From Ziziphus jujuba (Eukaryota > Streptophyta > Magnoliopsida > Rosales > Rhamnaceae), in NCBI RefSeq assembly GCF_031755915.1, contig NC_083388.1:21540001-21604000 (forward strand): a stretch of DNA of 64,000 bases. Reading direction: 5' to 3'. The position numbers were made by a program, and so were the translations under genes. This document shows positions 63,917 through 64,000 of this stretch, in pieces. Under the pieces are notes generated by a model. It searched no databases and had not been told where the DNA came from. It saw only the letters and a list, made by a program, of their open reading frames with translations. Numbering within the stretch: position 1 is the stretch's first letter; each line of letters begins with the position of its first letter.

Positions 63917-64000
63917 CTGCACAGTAAATACAATAAAATATAAGCGAATTTTCACAAGGCAAGAAAACGAACAATTAAGTGTGCCCAGGACTTTGATTAT

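Overview
The window is nuclear DNA of a flowering plant, most likely a eudicot. The genes carry GT-AG introns with T-rich acceptors, the spacers are very AT-rich, there is a nuclear tRNA-Gly, and every recognisable protein belongs to a plant family (BiP, RECQSIM, H2A.W, DEGP14, ATG18a, SRC2, PWWP/PDP). I cannot name the species. Exon borders below were placed by hand from splice signals and family conservation; each spliced CDS I give keeps an open frame.

Layout. 1-3310: decayed Ty1/copia retrotransposon (integrase, reverse transcriptase and RNase H remnants, polypurine tract, 3' LTR). 3313-5711: a broken leucine-rich-repeat receptor-like protein (RLP) copy that begins exactly where the LTR ends. 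8756-11587: its better preserved paralogue, a full RLP with two opposite single-base frameshifts. 13027-15831 and 17599-20534: a tandem pair of intact six-exon BiP (ER-lumen HSP70) genes, both ending in NDEL. 22068-28055: RECQSIM helicase in 15 exons, followed by a decayed duplicate at 29461-33722. 34072-34142: tRNA-Gly(CCC). 34429-34785: a small membrane/coiled-coil protein. 36353-37132: histone H2A.W. 37512-40772: dead DEGP14 copy; 41940-45567: intact DEGP14 protease. On the minus strand: ATG18a (47716-50458), a small C2 protein (51682-52233), SRC2 (54545-55426), a PWWP-domain PDP1-like protein (57415-61895), and the 3' end of what is probably an ACBP4/5-type acyl-CoA-binding protein at the right edge.

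Two themes stand out. First, the order ACBP5-like / PDP1 / DEGP14 / H2A.W / RECQSIM matches, from memory, the order of Arabidopsis At5g27630-At5g27680. SRC2 and BiP3 are likewise neighbours in Arabidopsis (At1g09070/At1g09080). The window therefore looks like an old conserved block with SRC2, BiP and ATG18a interleaved. Second, nearly every multi-exon or stress gene here has a same-strand neighbour duplicate that kept its introns (RLP, BiP, RECQSIM, DEGP14, C2/SRC2). Three of these five pairs contain a decayed copy. No operon-like or obviously new multi-gene system is visible. The most promising leads are the BiP pair with variant NDEL signals and unequal ER-stress promoter elements, the altered helicase motif in RECQSIM, and the transposon-cut RLP pair.
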